Shown: piece by piece, positions 8,401-15,390 of the stretch
Position numbering within the stretch: position 1 is the first letter of the stretch
Layout of the letters: every line of letters starts with the position of its first letter
Origin: Chloroflexota bacterium
Lineage (GTDB): Bacteria; Chloroflexota; Dehalococcoidia; Lucifugimonadales; UBA3495
DNA: 38,649 nucleotides
Direction of reading: 5' to 3'
Assembly: GCA_009840135.1 (NCBI GenBank)
Contig: VXOH01000110.1
Location: forward strand, 1 to 38,649
The notes under the pieces: generated by a model
What the model was told of the DNA's origin: nothing
Seen by the model: only the letters and a program-made list of their open reading frames with translations
The model's database searches: none
Made by a program: the position numbers and the translations under genes

Positions 8401-9150
8401 CAGAAGAAATTCCTCGTGGTTAACTTCGAGCTACTGGGCGGGCCTGTGGAGGTCATGGTCTGGCCCGATGTGCTGGAGCGAACTGCCGGCCTGTGGGGCG
8501 AGGGCAAACTGTTGAGCGCCACCGGCAAACTCCGGCTGAGGGGAGACGGCTACTCCCTGGCCTGCGACCAGGTGGCGGTATTCACTCCGCCGCAGGCGCA
8601 GGGCGGAGAAACCCCGGTTTCCGCCGGTCCCGTGATAAGGGAGTCTGCTACTGCGCCTCCTGTCTCTCATCAGGAGAGGAGTGGCAATGGAAGCGGCGCA
8701 AGAGCTCCGGCGCGTAATGGCGGAAATTCCTACGGCAACGGCAGCGCCCCCCGGCATCAGTCAAACGGGTCCTACCGGACCAGGCCCAACGGCAACGGGA
8801 ACGGCTCGGGCAGGGGTCCTGGTTATGGGGAAGGGGCAAGCACGGGCGGTGGCGCCACCGTCAGCGTGGCTAACGCCCGTACGGTGTATGTGGGCATTTC
8901 CGAATCCGACGATGCGCTGGAGGATGCTCACCTGTTGCGGGAGGTAATATCCCTGCTGCTGGAATATCCCGGCAAGGATCGCGTTAACCTGGAAATATAC
9001 ACCGGCGGACGAAGGGTGCTACTGGACCTGCCCGTAGTCAGCACGGGTTACTGCGAGGATCTTAAGGATAGGCTGGAAGCATTGCTGGGCTCCAACTCCG
9101 TATTGCTGCAGGGCTCCGATGGCCCCGACATAGACGACGTACCCTTCTAG
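5410..9150 (+). CDS. dnaE: DNA polymerase III alpha subunit
   Basis: The replicative polymerase, 1,246 residues from the chosen start. The N-terminal PHP domain opens FTHLHNHTEYSMLDG and includes ITDHGNLYG. The palm carries RGSAAASVALYCLG and the catalytic aspartates in PDIDMDF (about residues 392-398). A helix-hairpin-helix region follows, then an OB fold from about residue 979 (LTYTLVGNVASM...). A Gly/Asn/Ser-rich linker spans about 1077-1153, followed by a folded C-terminal tail ending DIDDVPF. The TTG at 5410 is preferred because GGAGG (5395-5399) lies 10 bases upstream and the protein then begins exactly at the family N-terminus. ATG 5368 in the same frame has no SD and adds only 14 residues. 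Converges on the GMC gene. Confidence 0.95.
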   Translation: MFTHLHNHTEYSMLDGISRIPDLVYQVRDMGMESLAITDHGNLYGVVDFYSECKEAGVKPIIGCEVYVAHRSRHDRNASERSPYHLVLLARDNTGYRNLMQLVTRAHLEGFHYRPRIDWELLEQYNQGLVCLSGCASAEVPRLIAAGRMEEAKSRIVQYRDLFGDGYFLELQRHDHVEQLPAINQGLTQFGKELGIPLVVTNDAHYVRQNEAPYQDLYICIQTNTTVQDEKRLRMEGDSYYVKTPEEMANLFPDYPQALENTLLIADMCKVELGFGQTHLPKFPTPNDMPADEYLAQLCWEGFRRRYPRSTPEAEDRLKYELEVIRHTQFANYFLVVWDICDFVHRNGIMFGVRGSAAASVALYCLGITDVDPLEYRLVFERFLNLERKEMPDIDMDFQDDRRDEVLHYVIDRYGNDRVAQIITFGTMGAKAALRDVGRSLGMSYGDVDRIARMVPFKSRTLEDALRVNPELSNTYQADTAVRNLVENAQGLEGIVHHVSTHAAGVLIADEPLTETVPLQRPTRGDENSPVLMTQYSMDPVAKLGLLKMDFLGLTNLTNLDRATKLLDETRGIKIELGRLPLDDKETFELLSSGKTTDLFQLESAGMQRYIKELRPSNLGDIAAMIALYRPGPMEHIDKFIDAKHGRTPITYPDPSLKELLDETYGVIVYQDQVLLILQRFAGYTLGEADTVRKAMGKKIASLMAEERDRFIDGALGKGFERQLAIQVFDLIEPFAGYAFNKAHSVSYALISYWTAFFKAHYPLEYMCSVLNSRLDNTDRIVSSINECSKLQIPVLLPDVNLSGEFFTIDKDSGATPSLRFGLAAVKTVGEGAVKPLVAERRENGPFESIDDFCRRADVSGLNRRTLESLIKVGAFDGLGSRGAVLGALDQIIATAQLETRTRNSGQTSLFGGADQADAPQMTGISLNGLDISPEEKATWEKELLGVSLSHNPLILLAAADVGDAINSIDQLDEDMQGLTYTLVGNVASMAERYTREQKKFLVVNFELLGGPVEVMVWPDVLERTAGLWGEGKLLSATGKLRLRGDGYSLACDQVAVFTPPQAQGGETPVSAGPVIRESATAPPVSHQERSGNGSGARAPARNGGNSYGNGSAPRHQSNGSYRTRPNGNGNGSGRGPGYGEGASTGGGATVSVANARTVYVGISESDDALEDAHLLREVISLLLEYPGKDRVNLEIYTGGRRVLLDLPVVSTGYCEDLKDRLEALLGSNSVLLQGSDGPDIDDVPF

Positions 9151-9160
9151 TCGTCCGATA

Positions 9161-9208
9161 AGCGGGGCCGCTGCGGCCAAACGAATACCACCGGGCGGCC
9201 CCCCCGCT
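9161..9208. terminator. Bidirectional GC hairpin between convergent genes
   Basis: AGCGGGGCCGC at 9161-9171 pairs imperfectly with GCGGCCCCCCCGCT at 9195-9208. It sits between the convergent ends of dnaE (9150) and the GMC gene (9207), where a shared terminator is expected. No strong U-tract is present on either side. Confidence 0.45.
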
Positions 9209-10769
9209 ATCGTCCGCCCTTGATATAGTCCGAGACCTTTTCCGCGATCATCAGGGTGGTTGCGTTGGTGTTCGCCCTGATGCAGTCGGGCATCACCGAG
9301 GCGTCGGCTACCCTGAGACCCTCAACTCCGCGCACCTTCAGGTATTGGTCAACCACCGCCATGGGGTCCGTGTCCGGTCCCATCTTGCAGGTGCCCGAGA
9401 CGTGGTGCGACGTGCCGGAATTTCGTCGAAGCCATTGGTCCAGCAACTCGTCCGACTCCAGTTCCTCGTCGGTGGGCATTATTCGCTCCAATAGCAGTTC
9501 TCCGTAGCAGGGCTGTTCGGCCATCCGTACCCCCAGCCGGATCGCCTCCCGCATCCGCCGCAGGTCTTCTTCCTCCTGGTAATAGTTGTAATTGAGCCTG
9601 GGCTGTACGTGGGGGTCGGCCGACTGAAGGGTCAATTCCCCCTTGCCCAGGGCCAGCTGCAGGCTCGCGCTCATGCCGATGTAGTTCAGGTCGTCGTTGA
9701 TTTCCACCTGGGCGGGCCGGTGTTCGCTGGTCATCAGCATGGGGCTGAGCTGCATGTCGTTGCGCAGGTCCGACCCCTCCACGGTATAGCGGAGCCCTAC
9801 CTGGATGACCGGGGCCTGCACGTCGGGTTTATCGCCGGTTGCCAGGTACAAAACCGCAGCCGCCGGATGGTCTCGCAGGTTTTGCCCCACGCCTGGCAGG
9901 TCCTGTACCACCTCTATTCCGAAACCGGCGAGATGGTCTGCCGGCCCCACTCCCGAAAGCAGGAGCAGATGCGGCGAGCCGATGGCTCCGCTGCTGACCA
10001 CAATTTGCTCGCCTTCTACCTGGAACACCTCGCCGCCGCTTTCGGCCTCCACCCCCACCGCTCGTGGTGAGCCTGTCGAATCGGCTTCAAACAGTATCCG
10101 CCTCGCCGTCACGCCGCCCCGTACCGTCAGGTTAAGGCGGTGACGGGCCTGTTCCAGGTAGGTAAGGGCCATGCTCATGCGCACGCCGTCAATGGTGTTG
10201 CGCGCCCGGGGTGAAACTCCGGTGGATTCGGGGTGGTTCTGGTCTTCACTGATGCGGAATCCCAGGTCAACACAAGCCTGCTCAAAGGCCAGGGCATGGG
10301 GCATCCATTCACTGCGGGGGGAACGGCGCACCGGCACCGGACCGCTGGAACCATGGAAGTCGTCGCCAGGGAAGTCCAGGTCCGTTTCCAGCTTGTTGAA
10401 GTAGGGGAGGACGTTGGTGAAGCTCCATTCGTCGTTTCCCCACTCGGCCCACCGGTCATAGTCCTCCGGTATGCCGCGGAACATTACCTGGCCGTTAACC
10501 GCGCTGGAACCGCCCGTTGCCTTGCCCCTGGGAATGGTTAACTCCGCCTGCTCGGGAGTCAACTGGGCGGTGTAACCCCAGTTGTGGGGGCCGTAGGCGG
10601 AAAGCCATACGTTGTTGCCCAGCTTCAGGTCATCGGGCAGGGTGTTGAAGTCCGTATAGTCGGGCCCCGCCTCCAGCAGCAGCACCGAACATTCCGTATC
10701 CTCCGACAGGCGGGTGGCAATGGCGCACCCGGCCGAGCCTCCGCCGACCACAATGATGTCGTATTTCAT
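9207..10769 (-). CDS. GMC-family FAD oxidoreductase (choline dehydrogenase-like)
   Basis: A 520-residue flavoprotein, the normal GMC length. The ADP-binding beta-alpha-beta motif IIVVGGGSAGCAIATRL is at residues 5-21. The GMC signature follows (PRGKATGGSSAVNGQVMFRG), then GVGQNLRDHP. The C-terminal active-site histidine lies in TSHHVSGTCKMG and the Asn in NTNATTLMIAEKV. It oxidises alcohol groups with FAD as cofactor; the substrate cannot be told. The start is ATG 10769 with GGAGG six bases upstream on the minus strand; the 147-residue longer frame is spurious. Residues 230-237 (DSTGSPRA) are encoded by a copy of a palindromic dispersed repeat, apparently an in-frame insertion. Divergent from the TPP-enzyme gene. 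Confidence 0.92.
   Translation of the reverse strand: MKYDIIVVGGGSAGCAIATRLSEDTECSVLLLEAGPDYTDFNTLPDDLKLGNNVWLSAYGPHNWGYTAQLTPEQAELTIPRGKATGGSSAVNGQVMFRGIPEDYDRWAEWGNDEWSFTNVLPYFNKLETDLDFPGDDFHGSSGPVPVRRSPRSEWMPHALAFEQACVDLGFRISEDQNHPESTGVSPRARNTIDGVRMSMALTYLEQARHRLNLTVRGGVTARRILFEADSTGSPRAVGVEAESGGEVFQVEGEQIVVSSGAIGSPHLLLLSGVGPADHLAGFGIEVVQDLPGVGQNLRDHPAAAVLYLATGDKPDVQAPVIQVGLRYTVEGSDLRNDMQLSPMLMTSEHRPAQVEINDDLNYIGMSASLQLALGKGELTLQSADPHVQPRLNYNYYQEEEDLRRMREAIRLGVRMAEQPCYGELLLERIMPTDEELESDELLDQWLRRNSGTSHHVSGTCKMGPDTDPMAVVDQYLKVRGVEGLRVADASVMPDCIRANTNATTLMIAEKVSDYIKGGR
10058..10080 (-). repeat. Dispersed repeat arm inside the GMC gene
   Basis: The minus strand reads TTCGACAGGCTCACCACGAG followed by CGG. 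It matches 23 bases of the intergenic repeat arm at 15126-15148 with two mismatches and lies wholly inside the coding frame. This repeat type (GAGCCTGTCGAA and its complement) is common between genes in many bacteria. Confidence 0.75.
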
Positions 10770-11085
10770 GCTGCACCTCCGTGCTCCGGTTGCATCCGGT
10801 GGTTTCTCTTGGGCTTTTGCTTCGGCCCAATCATAATACAAACCTCCAACAAACCGCATCCCGTTTGAAAGCGGCCGGACTCGCCAGGCTATGTCGAGAT
10901 GAGGCGGGACCGGCACACCCCACAAGACGCACCGCCCGGGGCCGGTGGAAGATGCCTTGACTCGGGGCGCCGATCTACCTCCCGCCTGCCCATTCCAGGA
11001 TGACAGCCCCCAACCTTGATGGTAGAGTAGGCAGAACTTTGAGCCCCGGAATCTGAATCTGTACCATAGTGAGGGAGACTGACTG
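10770..11085. other. Divergent intergenic region
   Basis: 316 bases between the GMC gene and the TPP-enzyme gene, with starts pointing outward. On the minus strand TATTATGAT near 10830-10840 may contain a -10 element. On the plus strand TTGAGC (11039-11044), 17 bases, TACCAT (11062-11067) resembles a promoter, but its predicted start at about 11074 would cut into the SD GAGGGA, so it is not annotated separately. No gene or clear operator seen. Confidence 0.5.
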
Positions 11086-12741
11086 ATGACAATTGACGCC
11101 GCAACCGGCATTGCCCGAATTCTCAAGCAGGAAGGGGTGGAATGGGTTTCCACCTTCCCCGTCTGCCGGGTCAACAACGCCCTGGGCCGTGAGGGCATAC
11201 CGATGATCATGATGCGGGACGACCGCTATGCCGTGGCCGTGGCCGACGCCTTCTCCCGAATCACCGCCGGCCGCCAGATTGGCGTCTGTACCTTCCAGGG
11301 AGGCGTAAACGCCGCCGGCACCCAGTACGCCTATGCGGGCATGGCCCAGGCTTTCGAGGATGGCTCCCCGGTGCTGTGCATCACGGACGGCGTGCCGGCC
11401 GGCGCCTCCAACAACAGCCAGTACGATGTCTTCAATGCCCTGTCCACCGTGTCCAAGTGGTATGGGTATATTGACCGTCCCGAACGTGTGCCCGAGTTCA
11501 TGCGCCGCGCCTTTACCATGCTGCGCAGCGGCCGGCCCGGGCCCGTGGTTCTGGCCGTACCCGACCCCACCGGCACATACGACGAGACGGCCGACCCCTA
11601 CAAGCCGGTGAAGGGCTGGAAGCACGGCCCGGTGGGTGAGGACGTGGCCCACGCCATTGACCTGCTCACGAGGGCCCAGCGGCCCCTTATCTACGCTGGC
11701 GAGGGCGTGATATACGCCGGCGCCTCCGAAGAGCTGGTGGCTTTCGCCGAAATGGCCAACGCCCCGGTGGTTACCACCCTCAAGGCCAAGGGCGCCTTCC
11801 CCGAGAACCATCCCCTGTTCGTGGGCGTGCGCGGCGGCCAGGTGAACAACTACCTGGAAAACTGTGACACCGTCTTCGCAATAGGCACCAGCTTGTCCCC
11901 GGGCCGGTTCAGCCACCGCATCCCCAACGCTGTCAACAAGACTATCGTGCATTGCGACGTGGACGACCTCCACGTCAACAAGGTTTATTCCACCGCCGGC
12001 GTAGTCATTGGTGACGCCCGCCATTCGCTACAGGCCCTGACTGAAGAGCTCTCCGGCCGGCCGGTGAAGTCGGCCCGTTCCCACGAGGACGTGGCCCTGG
12101 AAGTGAGGAACGAGCGGGACGCCGGCATGGCCCAGTACCGGGAAGCCATGGCATCCGACGACAAGCCCATCAACCCCTACCGGGTTTATGCCGGGCTGAT
12201 GGATGTGCTGGACCCCTACAATTCCTTCATCACCCACGAGTCGGGCAATACCCGCGACCAGCTCAGCACCGTCTATGACACGCTGGTGCCCCGGGCTTTC
12301 CTGGGCTGGGGCAATGTTTCCACCCTAGGCTTCGGCTGGGCCGGGTCCGTGGCCGCCAGGCTGGCCGACCCCAACCGTCCCGCCGTGACGGTAACCGGCG
12401 AGGCGGGCCTGGGTTACATGCTGGGCAACCTCGAGGTGGCCCTGCGGAATAACCTGGGGGTCACTGTGGCCCACATCAGCAACGGCGGGTTCGCCGGTTA
12501 CGGCCCCGGTTTCTGGGGCCCTGGCCACGACCCCTTTACCCATTCCGTGCTGGGCCCGGATGAAGTGGATATGTCCCGGGTGATAGGGGAGCTTGGTTAT
12601 CACACCGAGCGGGTTTCCGAGCCCTCGGAGGTCGTGCCGGCCCTGGAGCGCGCCCTGGAAGTTAACCGGTCCAACCGCCCGGCCTATATCGAATTCCTGT
12701 GCAGCCAGTACCCCATCTACGGTGACTGGGTGGGGCGGTAG
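11086..12741 (+). CDS. TPP-dependent enzyme, acetolactate-synthase-like, atypical active site
   Basis: A 551-residue three-domain thiamine-diphosphate enzyme: an N-terminal Pyr domain (about 1-170), a central domain (about 185-325) and a C-terminal PP domain (about 360-535). Two normally invariant positions differ. Where relatives have the Glu of RHEQGAA that activates the thiazolium, this protein has RDDRYAV (Asp46). The metal-binding GDG motif is GEA (Glu439), with Asn466 retained in ISNGG. It may decarboxylate or ligate 2-oxo acids, but substrate and activity are uncertain. The SD GAGGGAGA precedes ATG 11086. The last 109 bases are duplicated at 14763-14871. Confidence 0.85.
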   Translation: MTIDAATGIARILKQEGVEWVSTFPVCRVNNALGREGIPMIMMRDDRYAVAVADAFSRITAGRQIGVCTFQGGVNAAGTQYAYAGMAQAFEDGSPVLCITDGVPAGASNNSQYDVFNALSTVSKWYGYIDRPERVPEFMRRAFTMLRSGRPGPVVLAVPDPTGTYDETADPYKPVKGWKHGPVGEDVAHAIDLLTRAQRPLIYAGEGVIYAGASEELVAFAEMANAPVVTTLKAKGAFPENHPLFVGVRGGQVNNYLENCDTVFAIGTSLSPGRFSHRIPNAVNKTIVHCDVDDLHVNKVYSTAGVVIGDARHSLQALTEELSGRPVKSARSHEDVALEVRNERDAGMAQYREAMASDDKPINPYRVYAGLMDVLDPYNSFITHESGNTRDQLSTVYDTLVPRAFLGWGNVSTLGFGWAGSVAARLADPNRPAVTVTGEAGLGYMLGNLEVALRNNLGVTVAHISNGGFAGYGPGFWGPGHDPFTHSVLGPDEVDMSRVIGELGYHTERVSEPSEVVPALERALEVNRSNRPAYIEFLCSQYPIYGDWVGR

Positions 12742-12742
12742 C
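12633..12742 (+). repeat. Direct repeat copy 1 (3' end of TPP gene)
   Basis: Matches 14763-14872 with only two mismatches (CCCTGG/CCTTGG and TATATC/TACATC). It covers the last 36 codons including the stop. Copy 1 is in frame with the complete gene. Spacing of the two copies is 2,130 bases. Confidence 0.95.
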
Positions 12743-12818
12743 GAGGAACTTAACCCCGGCCCCTTACCTGTCTTATCGGCCGGCAACCCATAAGACACCG
12801 AGGGTCTAATGAAAAAGC

Positions 12819-12848
12819 ACGTCGTTCCCGGTCTCCAGGGAACGACGT
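12819..12848. terminator. Strong inverted repeat after the TPP gene
   Basis: ACGTCGTTCCC (12819-12829) and GGGAACGACGT (12838-12848) form an 11-bp perfect stem with loop GGTCTCCA. GAAAAAG precedes it and TAAATTT follows, so it may act as a terminator in either direction. It lies inside the segment bracketed by the 109-bp direct repeats. Confidence 0.6.
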
Positions 12849-12954
12849 TAAATTTGATGGACCTGACCCAAATCAAAACTTAGAAATAGTAAGACGGTAT
12901 GGCAATACTAGGCGCACTTTGTATATCTCTCTGGCCTGATTCGGAGACTACACT

Positions 12955-14733
12955 ATGGTCCTTAAGATAATTGGTTCGATTCTGGCTGCAATTGGCGTAT
13001 TGGTCGCTGCCTTCGTTGCCTTGATCTATTTTGGAATCGGCCCTAATCCCTTCATCGGACTTTTCCTCGACCCTCCCGAACATTCAGCCCGTTACTATCC
13101 GCGGGATACCATTTCCTATGCATGGCTTACCCTATATCCCGAAGACGGTCAGTTCGGCCAGATGATTGACCTATTTGAACGGTTCAACGAATTACCCCAA
13201 ATGGAAGAAAGATTAGAGGACCTGCAAGACGATGTTGAGGATGAGTCGGGCTTCAAATTCGAAGAAGAACTGGAGTCATGGTTGGGTGCCGAAGTGTCGG
13301 TGGGCCTCCTGGAGGAGAGAAATAGACCCATTATTGTGATGACGGTGTCGGTCCGTGATTTTGAGAACGCCCAAATTTTCATGGAAGAATGGACGGAACA
13401 CCTAGAAGACGAGGAAGGCTACGACTTTGACCTCGAAGAAAATAACGGAATTGGCATAAGGACTGATGAGGAAGAGGGTTTGGGGTTCGCGCTCACGAAG
13501 GAAGTGCTGCTGATCGTGTTAGCAGACGACCCGGATGATACTTTGGAAGACATGCTCGATCTGATCACAGGTAATTCGGAACGGTCTCTTGCCGAGGCTG
13601 AGAAATTCCAGTCCGCTAGGGGGCAGTATTCCGACCGTCGCTTTGCGTCAGTTTTCTTGGACGTTGAAGAATTGCTGGACTTGTTGGAAGATTCAGACCT
13701 GATTTCGGATGAAGTTTACGACTTCGACGCGATATCTGATTCGGCTGACTTGCCGAGTTGGGTTGCGGTGACGGTCCAATGGATCGATCGAGGCATTGTC
13801 GTGGAAGCGCTGGTGCCCTATGCCGCTAATATTGCGGCTGACCTCCCTAACCTGGAAAATCCGGCCGAACTGGTACCCGCAGAAACCATTGGATTCCTCG
13901 CAACTAGCTTTGATCCTAATTTAGATAATTGGCGCCAACAACTGGAAGAGTACGATTCGGATGACTCTTCTTACCTCATCTATGATGTGTATGAGGGGCT
14001 ATACGGGGAGGTGGAACGACAAAGCAACGACCCGCCCCGCCGGAAGAACAACCCAGACATGGCTGATGTCCTGGACCTATTCCTGGAACTTGTGGAAGCC
14101 TACACCGACGTGGACTTGGAGAAGGACATCATTGAATACCTCGAAGGAAAGCTCGTCCTGGCGGTGGAAGAATTCGATGCTGGTCGTATTGAAGAAGCCC
14201 CTATGGAGGAAACGGTCAATGTGGTAGCCATGTTGTCTTATCGTCCCGAAGCGGAATCAAAATTAGAGGATGGCTTGGAGGAGTTTTCGGACTTCCTGGA
14301 GGAGGAAATGCCCTTGGATATAGATTCGGAGGACGTGGGTGCTGATAAAGACGCAGAAATTTTCAAGCCTGACTTCTTTGGAATCCAGACCCACTACACC
14401 CCGGGGTACGTTCTTCACGATGGTTACCTGATTGTAGGCACCACGGAGGAAGCCCTGCAGAATGTGGTAGCAGCACAAATTGGTGAGGCGGAAGACCTCG
14501 GGTCCCAGGTCGAATTTCGACGGGTGATGGAAGCTCTGCCCAATGAGTATCAGTTTCTTTTCTGGTTGGATCTCCAGAATATCGTAGCGGAACTGGAACC
14601 GGAAGACCTGGATATGACAGAGGAAGACTTCGAGGCTTTGGAAGCTGTCCTCGGTTCCGTAGCCATAGTCTCAGACGCTGATGAGGAATTGATTCGTACC
14701 AACATAGCGATTACCTTGTTCTCCGACCAATAG
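12955..14733 (+). CDS. DUF3352-like acidic membrane-anchored protein
   Basis: A 592-residue protein with one N-terminal membrane segment (about residues 4-28, IIGSILAAIGVLVAAFVALIYF) and a long, strongly acidic extracytoplasmic part. Its organisation resembles DUF3352 proteins of cyanobacteria and Chloroflexota: repeated strand-helix units, each comparing a residue-level term such as LGAEVSVGLL, GFALTKEVLLIVL and LVLAVEEF. Glu/Asp-rich stretches such as ELEPEDLDMTEEDFEALEA recur. Function is unknown. ATG 12955 has GGAG (12943-12946) 8 bases upstream. Base use looks lower in GC and richer in GAA/GAT codons than its neighbours. It is bracketed by a 109-bp direct duplication of the preceding gene's end, suggesting a later insertion. 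Confidence 0.8.
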   Translation: MVLKIIGSILAAIGVLVAAFVALIYFGIGPNPFIGLFLDPPEHSARYYPRDTISYAWLTLYPEDGQFGQMIDLFERFNELPQMEERLEDLQDDVEDESGFKFEEELESWLGAEVSVGLLEERNRPIIVMTVSVRDFENAQIFMEEWTEHLEDEEGYDFDLEENNGIGIRTDEEEGLGFALTKEVLLIVLADDPDDTLEDMLDLITGNSERSLAEAEKFQSARGQYSDRRFASVFLDVEELLDLLEDSDLISDEVYDFDAISDSADLPSWVAVTVQWIDRGIVVEALVPYAANIAADLPNLENPAELVPAETIGFLATSFDPNLDNWRQQLEEYDSDDSSYLIYDVYEGLYGEVERQSNDPPRRKNNPDMADVLDLFLELVEAYTDVDLEKDIIEYLEGKLVLAVEEFDAGRIEEAPMEETVNVVAMLSYRPEAESKLEDGLEEFSDFLEEEMPLDIDSEDVGADKDAEIFKPDFFGIQTHYTPGYVLHDGYLIVGTTEEALQNVVAAQIGEAEDLGSQVEFRRVMEALPNEYQFLFWLDLQNIVAELEPEDLDMTEEDFEALEAVLGSVAIVSDADEELIRTNIAITLFSDQ

Positions 14734-14762
14734 GAAATTGGTACCAATGGGATAGTTGCTGC

Positions 14763-14871
14763 CGTGCCGGCCTTGGAGCGCGCCCTGGAAGTTAACCGGT
14801 CCAACCGCCCGGCCTACATCGAATTCCTGTGCAGCCAGTACCCCATCTACGGTGACTGGGTGGGGCGGTAG
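14763..14871 (+). pseudogene. Truncated 3' duplicate of the TPP-enzyme gene
   Basis: The last 36 codons and stop of the TPP gene are repeated here with two mismatches, detached from any gene body and without an SD or start. The encoded piece would read VPALERALEVNRSNRPAYIE and onward to GDWVGR. It is a scar fragment, not a functional gene. Confidence 0.92.
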
Positions 14872-14970
14872 CTCCCTTCAATTGTCCAGATGACGGGAGC
14901 ATTGCCTCTTCGAAACATATAGCGGTGGGAGGACGTCGTCTGCGAGGGACGTCAGGCGTCAAAAATTTCA

Positions 14971-14993
14971 GGCCCCGGTTGAAAACCGGGGCC
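14971..14993 (+). terminator. Rho-independent-type hairpin
   Basis: GGCCCCGGTT (14971-14980), loop GAA, AACCGGGGCC (14984-14993), followed by TTGTCGTTTC. A perfect 10-bp stem with a modest U-rich tail. It would terminate transcription from the DUF3352-like gene. The tail matches that of the hairpin at 20141-20163. Confidence 0.65.
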
Positions 14994-15390
14994 TTGTCGT
15001 TTCGCTGGCAGTCAATCAAGGATGCTCTTCAAAAGTGTGGGTATAAAGCCGCATCACCTCCCGGGGCTTTCGATTGTTGCCGGAACCGTTCGCCCTGAGC
15101 CTGTCGAAGGGCCGTCCGCTTATGGTTCGACAAGCTCACCACGAACGGACTGGACGGGATGCTGTCGAAAATCGAAAAACCCTGCATCACGTCCAGTCTC
15201 GCTTTGACATGCTGCTCTGGGTACTGTACAATTGCCCCATAAGGGGAATTGCGCCCAAAATTTAATTACCTGGAAGAATCCACCCTTGATTTAACGGTAT
15301 CCCGCTCGGTAAGTAGCTTGCAAAATCCCCGGTTGAGCTTTCCCTTTCCCGCCAGATTCTCCCATATTATAAGGCCCTGACTGCCGGAAA
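14994..15390. other. Non-coding region before dnaG
   Basis: No gene is supported here. It contains the two-armed dispersed repeat at 15086-15148. Just before dnaG, TATTAT at 15365-15370 could be a -10 element; TTGAGC at 15333 is too far away to be its -35. Confidence 0.5.
15086..15148. repeat. Two-armed palindromic dispersed repeat
   Basis: Left arm 15086-15110 (CCGTTCGCCCTGAGCCTGTC GAAGG) and right arm 15124-15148 (GGTTCGACAAGCTCACCACG AACGG) are imperfect inverted copies separated by 13 bases. Elements with GAGCCTGTCGAA/TTCGACAAGCTCA cores are widespread between genes in many bacterial genomes. A third arm lies inside the GMC gene at 10058-10080. Confidence 0.8.

Noticed and set aside
10975-12024. 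349-codon minus-strand frame over the TPP gene
   Set aside because: Antisense shadow of a well-recognised enzyme.
14763-14871. Att sites of a tyrosine-recombinase island
   Set aside because: The duplicated stretch is far longer than usual att cores, the unit holds no integrase and no tRNA is involved; only insertion-like duplication is claimed.
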